Assembly (NCBI GenBank): GCA_017116025.1
Contig: JAFITR010000093.1
Span: 1 to 5,971 of the forward strand
Source of the DNA: Simkania negevensis
Lineage (GTDB): Bacteria > Chlamydiota > Chlamydiia > Chlamydiales > JAFITR01
DNA: 5,971 bases
Direction of reading: 5' to 3'
Numbering within the stretch: the stretch's first letter is position 1; every line of letters starts with the position of its first letter. Positions 5,884 to 5,971 of the stretch are shown here, piece by piece. Under the pieces are notes generated by a model. It did no database searches. It saw only the letters and a program-made list of their open reading frames with translations, and had not been told where the DNA came from. The translations under genes were made by a program, and so were the position numbers.

Positions 5884-5971
5884 GAGTTTATGTTAACGTG
5901 AATTCGATTTTTAACCAGCACGTTCCCGAATGTTTAATTCTTTCTAAATGAATGTAGCAGCCTTTCAGGCT
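5884..5971. other. Tail of the window: small inverted repeats, no gene seen
   Basis: AACGTG (5895-5900) and CACGTT (5919-5924) form a 6-bp inverted repeat with an 18-base loop, and GTTAA/TTAAC (5892-5896/5911-5915) overlaps it. The last 13 bases fold as AGCCT-TTC-AGGCT (5959-5971), a hairpin cut by the window edge that could be the start of a terminator for either strand. No start codon with a supporting ribosome-binding site is seen. Confidence 0.3.

Overview
The window is very probably chromosomal DNA of a member of the Chlamydiae, and more likely an environmental (amoeba-associated) lineage than a Chlamydia pathogen. The main evidence is the 554-residue major sigma factor. From memory, its region 1.1 and its lysine/glutamate-rich linker (VERQKERKKE, then a DDPVRMYL block) closely match chlamydial sigma-66. 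Base composition looks intermediate by eye, and starts are weakly marked by Shine-Dalgarno sequences. Genus cannot be fixed from this window.

Layout. Positions 1-366 carry no credible gene. They hold dispersed repeat DNA: the end of one element (1-13), a long imperfect inverted repeat with a 9-nt internal period (80-202), and a second 9-nt tandem motif (231-248). A small unidentified protein gene (376-630) follows, with a plausible promoter and a good ribosome-binding site. Eight bases after it comes a complete tRNA-Pro(GGG) (639-713). On the opposite strand, ending 5 bases from the tRNA, is a CoiA-family competence protein (719-1585). A 351-base region (1586-1936) separates the divergent coiA and rpoD genes. 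It contains candidate promoters for both, a T10/A10 tract, a three-copy GCGATC motif and a small perfect hairpin.

The second half is a tight pair. rpoD (1937-3601) is followed with no intervening base by a DinG/XPD-type iron-sulfur DNA helicase (3602-5836). The two lie in the same reading frame and are separated only by one TGA codon. The last 135 bases hold a weak terminator-like hairpin and other small inverted repeats, with no gene recognised.

Functionally the window combines transcription initiation (rpoD), DNA repair (dinG), incoming-DNA processing (coiA) and translation (tRNA-Pro). I see no phage, CRISPR, toxin-antitoxin or defence module. The most unusual points are the same-frame rpoD/TGA/dinG junction and the 9-nt-periodic repeat element.
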